A DNA stretch of 64,000 nt from Agrobacterium vitis (GCF_037039395.1 NZ_CP146242.1:2185001-2249000); one strand, 5' to 3'; shown: positions 48,443-58,072, counted from the first letter of the stretch. Notes: a model not told the origin generated them from the sequence alone. Made by a program: numbers and translations.

Positions 48443-49804
48443 TTATTTGATGTCCCCACCATCCCGCCCCGCCGCATATCGATTAACCGGCATCGACAGC
48501 CCCAAATTCTCCCGCAGCGTATTGCCCTCATACTCTTCCCGGAACAATCCGCGCCTGCGCAATTCTGGCAGCACCAGCCGGACAAAATCATTCAAGCTGG
48601 CGGGCAGGGTTGGCAGCATCAGAATAAAGCCATCGGCGGCTCCGGCCTGGAACCATTCTTCCATAAAATCGGCGATCTCGATGGGGGTGCCGGTGATGCC
48701 GTTGCCGGTGCTTTTTTCGGCATAAAAGCGGATCAATTCGCCAACCGTGTGGCCTTCCATGATGAAGTCGCGCAGCCATTCAAACATGGCTTTCGAGCCT
48801 TTTGGCTCGGCGGGCAGGCGCTCCAGCGGGAAAGGTTGATCGAGTGCCACGCCGGAAAGATCGGCCTCCAGAAATTCGCCCAGCATCCAGCGGCCCACAT
48901 CGGGGTGAAGGTTGTCGATCAGGAAATCGACCTTGGCTTGGGCTTCCGCTTTGGTTTCTCCGACATTGACCACCAAGCCGGGCATCAGCTTGAGATCGTT
49001 GGTGGAGCGGCCATATTTGGCCATGCGGCCTTTGATATTGTCGGCAAAAGCCTTGTTGCGCTCAAGATTGGAAGCAAGGCTGAAGACGATTTCGGCGGTG
49101 CGGGCGGCCAGTTCCATGCCCGCTTCCGAGCCGCCAGCTTGCGCAATCACCGGGCGGCCTTGCGGGGAGGCGGCAATGTTGAGCGGGCCGCGCACCTGAA
49201 AATGCTTGCCCTTGTGGTTGAGCGTATGCAGCTTGTTTTTATCGTGATAAAGCCCGTTTGCCTTGTCGAGCACCAGCGCATCTTGCTCAAAACTGTCCCA
49301 CAGGCCAAACACCACATCGACAAATTCCGAGCCGCGCTCATAGCGCTCCGCATGGGGCGGCAGGCCGTCAAAGCCGAAATTGTAGCCGGTTTCGTCGTGG
49401 TCCGAAGTCACAACATTCCAGCAGGCACGGCCACCGCTTAAATGATCGATGGAGGCGAAAATGCGGGCAATGTTAAACGGCTCGTAATAGCTGGTGGAGG
49501 CGGTGGCGACAAAGCCGAGCTTCTCTGTGAGTACCGACAGCGCCGAGATCAGCGACAGCGGCTCAAACCTGTTCATCTTGGTGGGCGAGCGCGCCAGCGC
49601 ATCGGCGTCGCCAATGGCGGCTGCGGGGGAATCGGCCAGAAACATGAAATCGAATTTCGCCGCTTCCGAGATTTTCGCCACGTTCAGCAGGTGATCAATC
49701 TTGTTGGCCCCATTCACATCGGCATCCGGGTGTCGCCACGCTGCCGGGTTGAAACCGAAAGTGTAGACGAAGGTTCCAAGTTTCAGCGTGTCGGTGCGGG
49801 CCAT
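48443..49804 (-). CDS. LLM-class flavin-dependent monooxygenase (NtaA/SnaA/DszA type)
   Basis: 453-residue luciferase-like monooxygenase that needs FMNH2 from a separate reductase. Recognised by KLGTFVYTFGFNPAAWR at the start, DFMFLADSP, and GRACWNVVTSDHDETGYNFG in the middle, all typical of the nitrilotriacetate/DszA branch. It is last in an operon with a polar amino-acid transporter and hutC, 33 bases after hutC. The true substrate is unknown; an imidazole or N-containing compound is a guess from context. Confidence 0.87.
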   Translation of the reverse strand: MARTDTLKLGTFVYTFGFNPAAWRHPDADVNGANKIDHLLNVAKISEAAKFDFMFLADSPAAAIGDADALARSPTKMNRFEPLSLISALSVLTEKLGFVATASTSYYEPFNIARIFASIDHLSGGRACWNVVTSDHDETGYNFGFDGLPPHAERYERGSEFVDVVFGLWDSFEQDALVLDKANGLYHDKNKLHTLNHKGKHFQVRGPLNIAASPQGRPVIAQAGGSEAGMELAARTAEIVFSLASNLERNKAFADNIKGRMAKYGRSTNDLKLMPGLVVNVGETKAEAQAKVDFLIDNLHPDVGRWMLGEFLEADLSGVALDQPFPLERLPAEPKGSKAMFEWLRDFIMEGHTVGELIRFYAEKSTGNGITGTPIEIADFMEEWFQAGAADGFILMLPTLPASLNDFVRLVLPELRRRGLFREEYEGNTLRENLGLSMPVNRYAAGRDGGDIK

Positions 49805-49837
49805 GGCGATCTCTTCTCTTTGGTCAGGCTGTGGGGA

Positions 49838-50587
49838 TCAGGCAGGAGTGGAAAGGCGTTGCGATGGGGTAAAACGGGCGGTAACGGCGTGGCTTGCACC
49901 GGGATAGGTCAGGCGCACTTGCGTGACGGTTTCATCCAACCGCCATGTCTGGCGCTCCACCACCAGAACCGGGGTGTTGGCAGCAATATCCAAGGTTTTT
50001 GCCGCTGCGTCATTGGCGGCTTCGGCGGCAATGCGGTGCTCGGCGGCATTCCATGGGATATGCGACAAAAGCCACGGACCGGGGGCCAAATCGGCAAAAT
50101 CAGCATCCGCTGCCTGCGGCACCACGCCCAGGTTGATGATACGCTCTTCAAGGCAGAAAGGACTATCATCGGCATAATGCAGACAGGTGAGGGTCAGCAG
50201 CTTGCGGCGCGGTGCAAGGGACAGGTTTTCGCACTCTGTCTTGGTTGGAGGGCGGATCGTTCGCGATAGAATGCGGTGATGGTAATTTTTCTCTAACGAG
50301 ATGACCTCATCGCGGATGTCGTAAATTTCCAGAATGGCGCTTTGCGAATTCTGCGGCATGACGATGCTGCCGGTCTTGCGCTTGCGCAGCACAAGGCCTG
50401 CGCGGGCAAGCTGGGTCAGCACCTTGTTGACGGTCATGCGTGAGCAGGCATATTCCTCGGTTAGCACTTGCTCGGACGGAATTTTATAGCCCGGCGGCCA
50501 ACGACCTGAGAGAATATTGCTCTCAATATCATCCAGAATACGCTGGTGCAGCGATTTGCTGCGTATGTTGGTGTCGTCTGTCATCAT
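49838..50587 (-). CDS. hutC: histidine utilisation repressor (GntR family)
   Basis: 249-residue repressor; urocanate is the inducer in other species. The N-terminal GntR winged helix includes YKIPSEQVLTEEYACSRMTVNKVL, a 24-residue block at about 33-57; it is followed by a UTRA ligand domain, with HYADDSPFCLEERIINL. Double ATG at 50587/50584 overlaps the stop of the ATPase gene (ATGATGA). Likely targets are the palindromes at 46792 and 53867. Confidence 0.93.
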   Translation of the reverse strand: MMTDDTNIRSKSLHQRILDDIESNILSGRWPPGYKIPSEQVLTEEYACSRMTVNKVLTQLARAGLVLRKRKTGSIVMPQNSQSAILEIYDIRDEVISLEKNYHHRILSRTIRPPTKTECENLSLAPRRKLLTLTCLHYADDSPFCLEERIINLGVVPQAADADFADLAPGPWLLSHIPWNAAEHRIAAEAANDAAAKTLDIAANTPVLVVERQTWRLDETVTQVRLTYPGASHAVTARFTPSQRLSTPA

Positions 50588-51375
50588 GCCAGCATCGATG
50601 CGCCGCGATCCAGATAAGTATCAAGGAACTGTTCCAATCGGGGATGGCGTGGCTTGGCAAAAACATCCGATGGCGCACCGGTAAACAGCAATTTTCCCTG
50701 ATCGAGAAAGCTGATCTGCTGGCCCACCGTGGCGGCAAAGCCGATTTCGTGCGACACCACCACCATGGTCATGCCCTCGGTGGCCAGATCGCGCATGACG
50801 TTGAGCACTTCGCCGGTTAATTCCGGGTCAAGCGCCGAGGTCGGCTCATCAAACAGCATGATCTTTGGCTGCAAGGCCAGGGCGCGGGCAATGGCCACAC
50901 GCTGTTGTTGGCCGCCAGAAAGCTGCGAGGGATAGTGACCCGCACGGTTCTCAAGCCCCACCTTTTTCAACTGGGCCATGGCGCGGTCTTCGGCCTCGCG
51001 TTTTGGCACTTTATGTACGGTCTTTAAGGCTTCGGAGACGTTACCAAGCGCGGTCATATGCGGCCAGAGATTGAATTGCTGGAACACCATGCCGATTTTC
51101 GAGCGCACGGCGCGGATTTGGGCGGCGGGCAGGCGTTCGCGCTGACCATCGGGTTTTTCGAAATAACCAAGCGCTTCGCCGCTGACGGTGATCATCCCCT
51201 CGCTGGCCTCTTCCAGAAAGGCCATGCAGCGGAGCAGCGTACTTTTGCCGGAGCCGGAGGGGCCAATCAGGCAGGAGACCTTGCCTTCCGGGATTTCCAG
51301 ATTGATGTCATTCAACACAGTGTTGGTGCCAAAGCGCTTGACGAGTTTGGAAACGGAAATGGCGGGAAGCGTCAT
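50584..51375 (-). CDS. polar amino-acid ABC transporter ATP-binding protein
   Basis: 263-residue HisP/GlnQ-type ATPase. Walker A GPSGSGKST near 39, signature LSGGQQQR near 155, Walker B IMLFDEPTSALDPE, and the H-loop VVSHEIGFA are all present. Overlaps the upstream permease and downstream hutC by ATGA, so the four transporter genes and hutC are one operon. Histidine or urocanate uptake is inferred from context. Confidence 0.92.
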   Translation of the reverse strand: MTLPAISVSKLVKRFGTNTVLNDINLEIPEGKVSCLIGPSGSGKSTLLRCMAFLEEASEGMITVSGEALGYFEKPDGQRERLPAAQIRAVRSKIGMVFQQFNLWPHMTALGNVSEALKTVHKVPKREAEDRAMAQLKKVGLENRAGHYPSQLSGGQQQRVAIARALALQPKIMLFDEPTSALDPELTGEVLNVMRDLATEGMTMVVVSHEIGFAATVGQQISFLDQGKLLFTGAPSDVFAKPRHPRLEQFLDTYLDRGASMLA

Positions 51376-52040
51376 GGCGCGGAAAACCTCAATCTGCTCA
51401 AACGGGATTCAGCCTTGCGGGCCGCCCAGGCGGTGGCCTCCACAATGACCCAGTAAATAACAGCCAGCACAAAAATCGCCTCCAGAAAGGCATATTGCGC
51501 AGAGCCAATGGCGCTGACGGTGGCGGTGAGTTCGGGAACGGTGATGATCGACAAAACGGCCGATTCCTTCAGGAGAATGATGGCGAGATTGACGCAAGGC
51601 GGCAGCACAATCAGCGCCATTTCCGGTAGGAGAATGCGGCGGATAATTTGAAGCCTGCTCAACCCCAGACATTCTGCCGCTTCCACATGGCCATGGGGAA
51701 CGGAGCCATAACCCGCCCGGAAAATCTCGGAATAATAGGCGGCGGAATAGACGGTAAGGCCAATCAAGCCGCAGGGAATTGGGTCCAGCGACAGGCCGAC
51801 ATAGGGACCACCATAATAGACCAGAAAAATCTGGATCAGAAACGGTGTGCCGCGCAGCACTTCCACCATCAACCCCAGCGGGATATCCAGCAGCTTGCCG
51901 CCGTAGCGACGGCCTGTTGCGACGAGAAAGCCAACGACAATACCCAGCACCATGCCGACCACCCAGATCCACAGGGTGGTGGCAGCACCGCTGAAAATTT
52001 CCGGCAAATGATCAACAATGACTTTCGGATCGAAGATCAT
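51372..52040 (-). CDS. polar amino-acid ABC transporter permease (second)
   Basis: 222-residue HisM/GlnP-type permease with about five helices and the EAA loop HVEAAECLGLSRLQIIRRI. The N-terminal LWIWVVGMVLGIVVGFLVA is the first helix, and RGTPFLIQIFLVYYGG is typical of the family. ATGA overlaps with both neighbours. Confidence 0.92.
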   Translation of the reverse strand: MIFDPKVIVDHLPEIFSGAATTLWIWVVGMVLGIVVGFLVATGRRYGGKLLDIPLGLMVEVLRGTPFLIQIFLVYYGGPYVGLSLDPIPCGLIGLTVYSAAYYSEIFRAGYGSVPHGHVEAAECLGLSRLQIIRRILLPEMALIVLPPCVNLAIILLKESAVLSIITVPELTATVSAIGSAQYAFLEAIFVLAVIYWVIVEATAWAARKAESRLSRLRFSAP

Positions 52041-52678
52041 TTGACCGCTCCCGGCAGGCTACGCTCGGTGACGCGGGCGATCATCGCCACGCTCCAGCAG
52101 ATGATCAGATAAATCAGCGCTGCCGACGAAAACAGCTCCAGCGGCAGATAAGTGGAGGCGGCCAGATCCTGCGCCATGCGGGTCAACTCGACAATGCCGA
52201 CGACGGACACCAGCGATGAGGATTTGAGGATCATGATCGCTTCATTGACCAAAGCGGGGAAGGTGAGACGAAGTGCAATGGGAAGTTTGATGCGTAAAAA
52301 CGTCTGCCGCGCTGAGAAGCCAGCCATATCGGCAGCTTCCACCAAGCCTTTGGGGACACTTTCAAAGCCGCCACGCAGGTTTTCGGCCTGATAGGCGGCG
52401 GTGCACAGCGACAAGCCGATGATGGCCGCTACCACGCTTGGCACATTGATGCCAATAAACGGCAAAAGATTGTAGATCAGCAGCAATTGCACCAGCAGCG
52501 GCACGCCGCGAAAGAAGCTGATGAACAGCTTGGTTGGCATTGTATAGAGCCGCTTGCCGGAGAGCATGGCGCCGGACAGGGCAATGGCAATCAAAAAGCC
52601 GATGGCAATCGAAATTACGCTGATACCCAGCGTCCATCCAGCAGCCTTGACCAGCAGGAAGAAGAGTTTGAATGACAT
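52037..52678 (-). CDS. polar amino-acid ABC transporter permease (first)
   Basis: 213-residue HisQ/GlnP-type permease from ATG 52678 (MSFKLFFLLVKAAGWTLG). A longer frame reaches into the RIME-like repeat and is rejected. The family block FRGVPLLVQLLLIYNLLP and the EAA loop LVEAADMAGFSARQTFLRI are clear. Pairs with the following permease as a heterodimer. Confidence 0.9.
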   Translation of the reverse strand: MSFKLFFLLVKAAGWTLGISVISIAIGFLIAIALSGAMLSGKRLYTMPTKLFISFFRGVPLLVQLLLIYNLLPFIGINVPSVVAAIIGLSLCTAAYQAENLRGGFESVPKGLVEAADMAGFSARQTFLRIKLPIALRLTFPALVNEAIMILKSSSLVSVVGIVELTRMAQDLAASTYLPLELFSSAALIYLIICWSVAMIARVTERSLPGAVK

Positions 52679-52729
52679 GGCTCTCCGGTCTCCGCCATGG
52701 CGGACCACAATAGATGGCAGCGGGTGGGA

Positions 52730-52911
52730 TACCCCCTCTGTCCTGCCGGACATCTCCCCCCTCAAGGGGGGAGATTGGATAGACAAAAATTATCAGTTCA
52801 AACCGATATAGCCGTTAAAATATCATGCTGGCTGAGGAGATCGGCGCTTCCCGCGAGTCGATCTCCCCCCCTTGAGGGGGAGATGCCTGGCAAGGCAGAG
52901 GGGGGTAGGCG
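52730..52911. repeat. RIME-like palindromic element between transporter genes
   Basis: Second copy of the element at 43793: left end TACCCCCTCTGTCCTGCCGG, right end CAGAGGGGGGTAGG. Inner stems are ATCTCCCCCC/GGGGGGAGAT and its partner near 52861-52885. It lies between the binding-protein gene and the first permease in the operon, where such elements commonly protect the upstream message. Confidence 0.75.
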
Positions 52912-52965
52912 GCATATCAAGAGATTATATGCTGCTCCAAAGGCATTGCCTCAGGATAGCTCACC

Positions 52966-53793
52966 TCAAAACGCCGGGTCTTTCACGCTGTCAGGCGTAT
53001 CAAACTTGGTGCCAAACCACTTTTCCTGCAATTTCGCCATGCGGCCATCACTCTTGATCTTGATGAGTGCGGCATCGACGGCGTCGATCAGGCTGGCGTG
53101 GTCGGCATCTTTGGTGCCGATAAAGCCGAAATAGCTCTTCTTGCCGAAGGGCGGCAGCACGACTTCGAAGGCGCCGTTACGCTGCTTGGCGACGAAGGCG
53201 ATATTGGGGAGCGAATTGGCAACCGCCACGACGCGGCCTGCCGCCATGTCGGCATAGGCATCGTTGAAGGAGACATATTCGCGCACTTCGATTTTTTTCG
53301 GCAAGGTGGCCGAAAACTCCTGGAGTTGGGCCAGTTGAGCAGTCGCCTTGCCAACGCCAACGGATTTGCCTGCCAGATCTTCAGGTTTGGTGATGGTCTT
53401 GTCGCCAGCCTTTTTCAGGATGGCAACTGTGGCTTCGGCAATCGGTGCGGTGAAGCGATAGCGCTCCATGCGAGCCTTGGTGATGGTGGCGGGGCCAGCG
53501 ACAATATCGAACTTGCCAGCTTCAAGGCCGGGCAGAACGCCATCCCAGGGGAGCGCGATCCACTCGATCTTCACGCCCAGTTCCTTGCCGATTTCCGCAA
53601 ACAGATCGACATTGAGGCCGACGTGATCGCCAGCATCGATGAAGTCGAAGGGCGCAAAGGCGGTTTCCGTTCCGACTTTCAAGGTGCCTGCGGCCTTGAT
53701 TTTCGTCAGTGCATCCTCGGCATGGGCCGAAAGGCTTGCGCCAAACAACAGGGCAGCCCCAAGCGCCGCCTTGAGCAATAGTCTTTTCTGCAT
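52966..53793 (-). CDS. periplasmic polar amino-acid binding protein
   Basis: 275-residue solute-binding protein (SBP family 3) from ATG 53793, with GGAGAAA 7 bases upstream. The signal peptide ends at SLSAHA/ED (about 27). The fold markers GTLKVGTETAFAPFDF and DIVAGPATITKARMERYRF are typical. It is the first gene of the operon and is likely to bind histidine, urocanate or a related compound (inference from the hut setting). Confidence 0.9.
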   Translation of the reverse strand: MQKRLLLKAALGAALLFGASLSAHAEDALTKIKAAGTLKVGTETAFAPFDFIDAGDHVGLNVDLFAEIGKELGVKIEWIALPWDGVLPGLEAGKFDIVAGPATITKARMERYRFTAPIAEATVAILKKAGDKTITKPEDLAGKSVGVGKATAQLAQLQEFSATLPKKIEVREYVSFNDAYADMAAGRVVAVANSLPNIAFVAKQRNGAFEVVLPPFGKKSYFGFIGTKDADHASLIDAVDAALIKIKSDGRMAKLQEKWFGTKFDTPDSVKDPAF

Positions 53794-53866
53794 CGCGATT
53801 TCTCCAGTTGCCCACAGCCCGCGGAATTTAAATGCGGGCGATATTCCCCTCAGCCGTTTCTCGGCT

Positions 53867-53882
53867 ATTTGACTATACAAAT
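53867..53882. promoter_or_regulatory. candidate HutC operator of the transporter operon
   Basis: ATTTG-ACTATA-CAAAT, 5-bp inverted arms with a TATA-containing centre, lies 74 bases before the binding-protein start. It resembles the TTGTATA...CAA type of HutC site but is less symmetrical than that at 46792. The rest of the gap up to 54003 shows no gene. Confidence 0.45.
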
Positions 53883-54003
53883 AGAGCGGGGAAGGGGGCT
53901 GCTGTCAATGACATTGTGCGGAAAATGAGCGTGCTTATTTTCTAAGCAGGTCTTTGGCTGGAGTCGAGAATTGTACCAGACTGTGTCCAGGACATATATT
54001 GTT

Positions 54004-54639
54004 TCACGCTATGGCGACGATATCAACACTGATATCAGCGGGCCGGGACGCTTCGATCACCAATCGGCCATTCGGCAGGTCGTTGCCGTTCAATTTCCAG
54101 GCGATTGCGGCCTCGTCCAGTCCGTAATGAACCCAACGGTCACGCAGGCGCTGTTCCAGCACCTCCAGCGGTGGGCCGACGAAGACGGTTAGGTCGAAGC
54201 AGCTTTGCAGGCGGGTCCAGGGCACACGATCGAGAAGCAGGTAATTGCCCTCGACCAGGATGAAGCGGGTTTCCGGCGCAATCGGTCGGGCCGAGGCAAT
54301 CGCCAGTTCGCGGTCGCGGTCAAAGACCGGTACGAGAACCTCCTCGTCACCGGCCTTTACCGCCGTGACGATGTCGAGAAAGCCGCGCACGTCGAAGGTT
54401 TCCGGTGCGCCCTTGCGCTTGAGCAGGCCGCGCTGTTCCAGAATGCCATTGTCCATGTGAAACCCGTCCATCGGCAGGATTTCCGCGGTTTCGCCGCGCT
54501 TAATCAGCGCCTCGCGCAAGGCTTCCGAAAGAGTAGACTTCCCGGCGCCTGGGGGGCCGGCAACGGCGATCATGAAACGGCTGGCCTCTTGGGCCAGCCG
54601 GATTATATCATCTGTCAGCGAGGAGACGGAAACCGTCAT
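54004..54639 (-). CDS. frcK: FrcK-type P-loop sugar kinase
   Basis: 211-residue kinase of the uridine kinase/phosphoribulokinase fold, last gene of the fructose operon. P-loop AGPPGAGKST at 27-36; LPMDGFHMDN and FILVEGNYLLLD are typical. The start overlaps the frcA stop by ATGA. In Sinorhizobium frcK is the fifth gene of frcRBCAK; a fructose kinase role is proposed there. Confidence 0.92.
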   Translation of the reverse strand: MTVSVSSLTDDIIRLAQEASRFMIAVAGPPGAGKSTLSEALREALIKRGETAEILPMDGFHMDNGILEQRGLLKRKGAPETFDVRGFLDIVTAVKAGDEEVLVPVFDRDRELAIASARPIAPETRFILVEGNYLLLDRVPWTRLQSCFDLTVFVGPPLEVLEQRLRDRWVHYGLDEAAIAWKLNGNDLPNGRLVIEASRPADISVDIVAIA

Positions 54640-55418
54640 GCGGCAATCGCTTCCGCTGGCGCTTCCTTGGCCCCGGTCATGAAGGCCACGGCATCCGACA
54701 TGGTGTAATCCTTCGGATTGATCACGCAGAGGCGCTTGCCAAGCCGATGGATATGGATGCGGTCGGCCACTTCGAACACATGCGGCATATTGTGCGAGAT
54801 CAAAACGATCGGCATGCCGCGCGAGCGCACGTCCTGGATCAGCTCCAGCACGCGGCGGCTTTCCTTGACGCCGAGTGCCGCCGTCGGTTCGTCGAGAATG
54901 ACCACTTTCGAACCGAAAGCCGCAGCGCGTGCCACGGCCACACCCTGCCGCTGGCCACCCGAGAGGGTTTCCACAGCCTGGTTGATGTTCTGGATGGTCA
55001 TCAAGCCCAGCTCGGAGAGCTTTTCACGGGCGAACTTGTCCATGGCAGGCTTGTCGAGAGCGCGAAACAGGCTGCCCATGATGCCGGGTTTGCGCATTTC
55101 GCGGCCCAGGAACATGTTGTCGGCAATAGACAGCGCCGGAGACAGGGCAAGGTTCTGATACACGGTTTCAATGCCAGCCTTACGGGCATCAATCGGCGAA
55201 CGGAAGTTGATGGTCTTGCCTTCGAGCTTGATCTCGCCTTCATCCGGTGTCACGGCGCCGGAAATAGCCTTGATCAACGAGGATTTACCCGCACCGTTGT
55301 CACCAATGACCGCAAGGATTTCACCCGGATAAAGATCAAAATCGGCGTTGTCGAGGGCGGTTACACGGCCATAACGCTTGACGAGACCACGGGCGGTGAG
55401 AATGGGTTCTTGTGCCAT
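54636..55418 (-). CDS. frcA: fructose ABC transporter ATP-binding protein
   Basis: 260-residue single-domain ATPase, the length of known FrcA; most sugar transporters of this class have a double ATPase. Walker A GDNGAGKSS, signature LSGGQRQ, Walker B VVILDEPTAALG and H-loop LISHNM are intact. The ATG at 55418 shares a base with the frcC stop (TAATG); a longer frame inside frcC is rejected. Confidence 0.95.
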   Translation of the reverse strand: MAQEPILTARGLVKRYGRVTALDNADFDLYPGEILAVIGDNGAGKSSLIKAISGAVTPDEGEIKLEGKTINFRSPIDARKAGIETVYQNLALSPALSIADNMFLGREMRKPGIMGSLFRALDKPAMDKFAREKLSELGLMTIQNINQAVETLSGGQRQGVAVARAAAFGSKVVILDEPTAALGVKESRRVLELIQDVRSRGMPIVLISHNMPHVFEVADRIHIHRLGKRLCVINPKDYTMSDAVAFMTGAKEAPAEAIAA

Positions 55419-56500
55419 TAGCCAGCTACCTTTCTGATCCATTGGTCAATTGCGACGGCGGCAATGATCAGCACGCCAATCAGCATATAGGTCCATTGCG
55501 GGTCGGTGCCGGCCATGCGCAGGCCAAGCTGGAACACGCCGACGATCAACGCGCCAAACAGCATGCCCATGATGGAACCGCGGCCACCAAACAGCGACAT
55601 GCCGCCAATGACCACTGCGGTGATGGATTCGATATTGGCAAACTGGCCAGCCGTTGGCGAAACCGAGCCGATACGGCCAATCATCGCCCAACCACCCAAC
55701 GCACAGATCAGGCCGGCAAGCGTGTAGACGGAAATCAGCATGCGCTTGACATTGACACCAGACAATTCCGCTGCATCGGGATCGTCGCCGACCGCATAGA
55801 GATGGCGGCCCCAGGCGGTGTTGTTCAAGACATACCAGAGCACGGCGACCAGAAGGGCGAGTGCAATCACCCCATAGGTCAGGACGGCGCCGCCCAATTT
55901 AAAGCTTTGGCCAAAATATTGCAGGATGGGCGCATTGGTGACCAGATCCTGCGACCGGATCGTTTCATTCGACGAATACAGGAAGTTGGCCGCCAGAACG
56001 ATCTGCCACATGCCGAGCGTAACGATGAAGGGGGGCAGCTTGACGCGGGCCACCAGAACACCGTTGATGAAACCGCAAATGCCACCGACAACAAAGCCGC
56101 ACAGCACGGCAATCGGGCCAGGCACGCCATAGTGAACGGCAAATTGCCCCATGACCACCGACGACAACACCATGATGGCGCCCACCGACAGATCGATACC
56201 GGCGGTGAGGATGACCAGCGTCTGCGCTGCACCGATAATGCCGGTAATGGCAACCTGCTGCAAAATCAGCGTCAGGGCAAAGGGCGAAAAGAATTTGCCA
56301 CCCAGAATGACGCCGAAAGCGATCAGCGACAGGATGAGTACGATCAACGGCACGGCAGCCGGACTGGAGTGCAGGAAGTGCTGAAACTTCTGCAACGGCG
56401 TCTTGTCGTTGGTATCGAACTGCGCGACCGAGGTCGAACTGCCCGACAGGACGTTTTCGTATTCAAGATGAGGTTTGGTGGCGGCTTTTGGCTCGCTCAT
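55418..56500 (-). CDS. frcC: fructose ABC transporter permease
   Basis: 360-residue permease of the ribose/fructose class, the known FrcC length, with about 9-10 helices. Family blocks include LVILTAGIDLSVGAIM, FINGVLVARVKLPPFIVTLG and AVVIGGMSLFGGRGSI. ATG 56500 has GGGAGGA 8 bases upstream. The longer frame up to 56584 is rejected. Confidence 0.95.
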   Translation of the reverse strand: MSEPKAATKPHLEYENVLSGSSTSVAQFDTNDKTPLQKFQHFLHSSPAAVPLIVLILSLIAFGVILGGKFFSPFALTLILQQVAITGIIGAAQTLVILTAGIDLSVGAIMVLSSVVMGQFAVHYGVPGPIAVLCGFVVGGICGFINGVLVARVKLPPFIVTLGMWQIVLAANFLYSSNETIRSQDLVTNAPILQYFGQSFKLGGAVLTYGVIALALLVAVLWYVLNNTAWGRHLYAVGDDPDAAELSGVNVKRMLISVYTLAGLICALGGWAMIGRIGSVSPTAGQFANIESITAVVIGGMSLFGGRGSIMGMLFGALIVGVFQLGLRMAGTDPQWTYMLIGVLIIAAVAIDQWIRKVAG

Positions 56501-56650
56501 CGGTTTTCCTCCCGTTGACCTCTTGTCAAGGTGTGGGGGCCGGGCTGGTCCGTGGCACCAATTGCCGACGGCCGCCTGCGGCATTGTAGATATTCTTCAT
56601 TCAACCTAAGGATTTCACTATTGTCCTTGGTTGCGGAAGCCGCTTACCAG

Positions 56651-56672
56651 AAGGGCGGCCTGAGCCGCCCTT
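56651..56672 (-). other. intercistronic hairpin between frcB and frcC
   Basis: AAGGGCGG/CCGCCCTT with a 6-base loop, 25 bases after the frcB stop, without a T run on the minus strand. Such stems usually let the binding-protein message accumulate over the downstream permease message. Confidence 0.6.
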
Positions 56673-56696
56673 CCGTTGCGAATTTTCAGGAGCCGA

Positions 56697-57722
56697 TCAG
56701 CCCCAGCACTTCTTCAGGCCTTCGGCGACGTCGATCGACGGAACGCCCTTAGCCGGCTTGTCGGTGACCAGCGAAACACCGGTGTCGAAGAAGTCCTTGC
56801 CAGCGGTAGGCTGTGGCTTGGTGCCGGTGTCGGCGAACTTCTTGATTGCTTCGATGCCGAGTGCAGCCATCATCAGCGGATATTGCTGCGAGGTTGCGCC
56901 GATCACGCCTTCCTTGACGTTTTTCACGCCAGGGCAGCCGCCGTCAACCGATACGATCAGCACGTCCTTCTGCTTGCCAACGGCCTTGAGGGCTTCGTAG
57001 GCACCGGCAGCGGCTGGCTCGTTGATCGTGTGGACGACGTTGATATTCGGGTTTTTCTGGAGAAGGTTTTCCATGGCCGTACGGCCGCCTTCTTCATTGC
57101 CGTTGGTGATGTCGTGGCCAACGATGCGCGGATCGGTTTCGTCGCCGATCTTGTTCGGGTCCTTCGGGTCTATGCCGAAGCCGATCATGAAGCCCTGGTC
57201 ACGCATGACGTCGACGGAAGGCTGGGCAGGCGTCAGGTCAAGGAAGGCAACCTTGGCGTCCTTGGCCTTGTCGCCGAGCGTTGCGGCAGCCCATTGGCCG
57301 ATCAGCTTGCCAGCCAGCAGGTTGTCGGTTGCGAAGGTCGCATCGGCAGCATTAACCGGGTCGAGCGGCGTGTCGAGGGCAATAACCAGAAGGCCAGCGT
57401 CACGGGCTTCCTTGACGGCAGGCACGATGCCCTTGGTGTCGGAGGCGGTCAGCAGGATACCCTTTGCGCCATCGGCAATGCAGGTTTCGATCGCTGCAAC
57501 CTGGCTTTCGCTGTCGCCGTCGATCTTGCCGGCATAGGACTTCAGCGTAACGCCCAGTTCCTTGGCCTTGGCGGATGCGCCTTCCTTCATCTTGACGAAG
57601 AAGGGATTGGTATCGGTTTTGGTGATCAGGCAGGCTGACACGTCAGCGGCTTGCGCGCCTGTCGAAAAGACAACGCCAAGAGCCAGGGCGCCAAGCGTGG
57701 CGCCGATCAAATTGGTCTTCAT
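56697..57722 (-). CDS. frcB: fructose-binding periplasmic protein
   Basis: 341-residue sugar-binding protein of the ribose-binding (type I) fold, equal in size to FrcB. The signal peptide ends at TGAQA/AD (about 25). Domain blocks [20 protein letters not shown] and AIDTPL-like [12 protein letters not shown] are typical. First gene of frcB-C-A-K, divergent from frcR. Confidence 0.94.
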   Translation of the reverse strand: MKTNLIGATLGALALGVVFSTGAQAADVSACLITKTDTNPFFVKMKEGASAKAKELGVTLKSYAGKIDGDSESQVAAIETCIADGAKGILLTASDTKGIVPAVKEARDAGLLVIALDTPLDPVNAADATFATDNLLAGKLIGQWAAATLGDKAKDAKVAFLDLTPAQPSVDVMRDQGFMIGFGIDPKDPNKIGDETDPRIVGHDITNGNEEGGRTAMENLLQKNPNINVVHTINEPAAAGAYEALKAVGKQKDVLIVSVDGGCPGVKNVKEGVIGATSQQYPLMMAALGIEAIKKFADTGTKPQPTAGKDFFDTGVSLVTDKPAKGVPSIDVAEGLKKCWG

Positions 57723-58072
57723 ATGGATCCTCCCAAGGACAAAGATAAACGCACCCTCTCAAGGGGCCGTCCGGTTCGCATGGTCCATCACCTCTCCCGT
57801 GTTGGCCCCCCATGCTTCCTGCCTCAAGAAAACACTATTCCAAATCGCTGTCAATAAATAAATCGAGTTGAATTATTAATCCACTGTGGCATGCTTGGCC
57901 CGGTCTTGGCAGGGCGGGAGGAGCCTGTGCCGGGCTGATACGGAGTAGGATGCTCAGCAGAATTGGTTGCCGGGCCAGGATGGCGAAATGCCGATCCGGC
58001 GGAGCTCGGGGCCTGGAAATTCCTGTCGCACGCGGCTTTCTGGCCGGGTTGGACGGGATGGGAGGATGATCG
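57723..58072. promoter_or_regulatory. frcB-frcR divergent promoter region
   Basis: 350 bases without a gene between the diverging starts. The AT-rich stretch at 57845-57885 (around AATAAATAAATCGAGTTG) is the best place for the frcB promoter and the FrcR site. No clear palindrome can be set by eye. Confidence 0.45.

Noticed and set aside
43793..52911. CRISPR array suggested by repeated palindromic blocks
   Set aside because: The repeats are few, far apart and palindromic, without regular spacers or cas genes; they are intergenic mosaic elements.
55412..56518. 368-codon plus-strand frame opposite frcC
   Set aside because: Antisense to a clear permease; His/Asp-rich shadow sequence.
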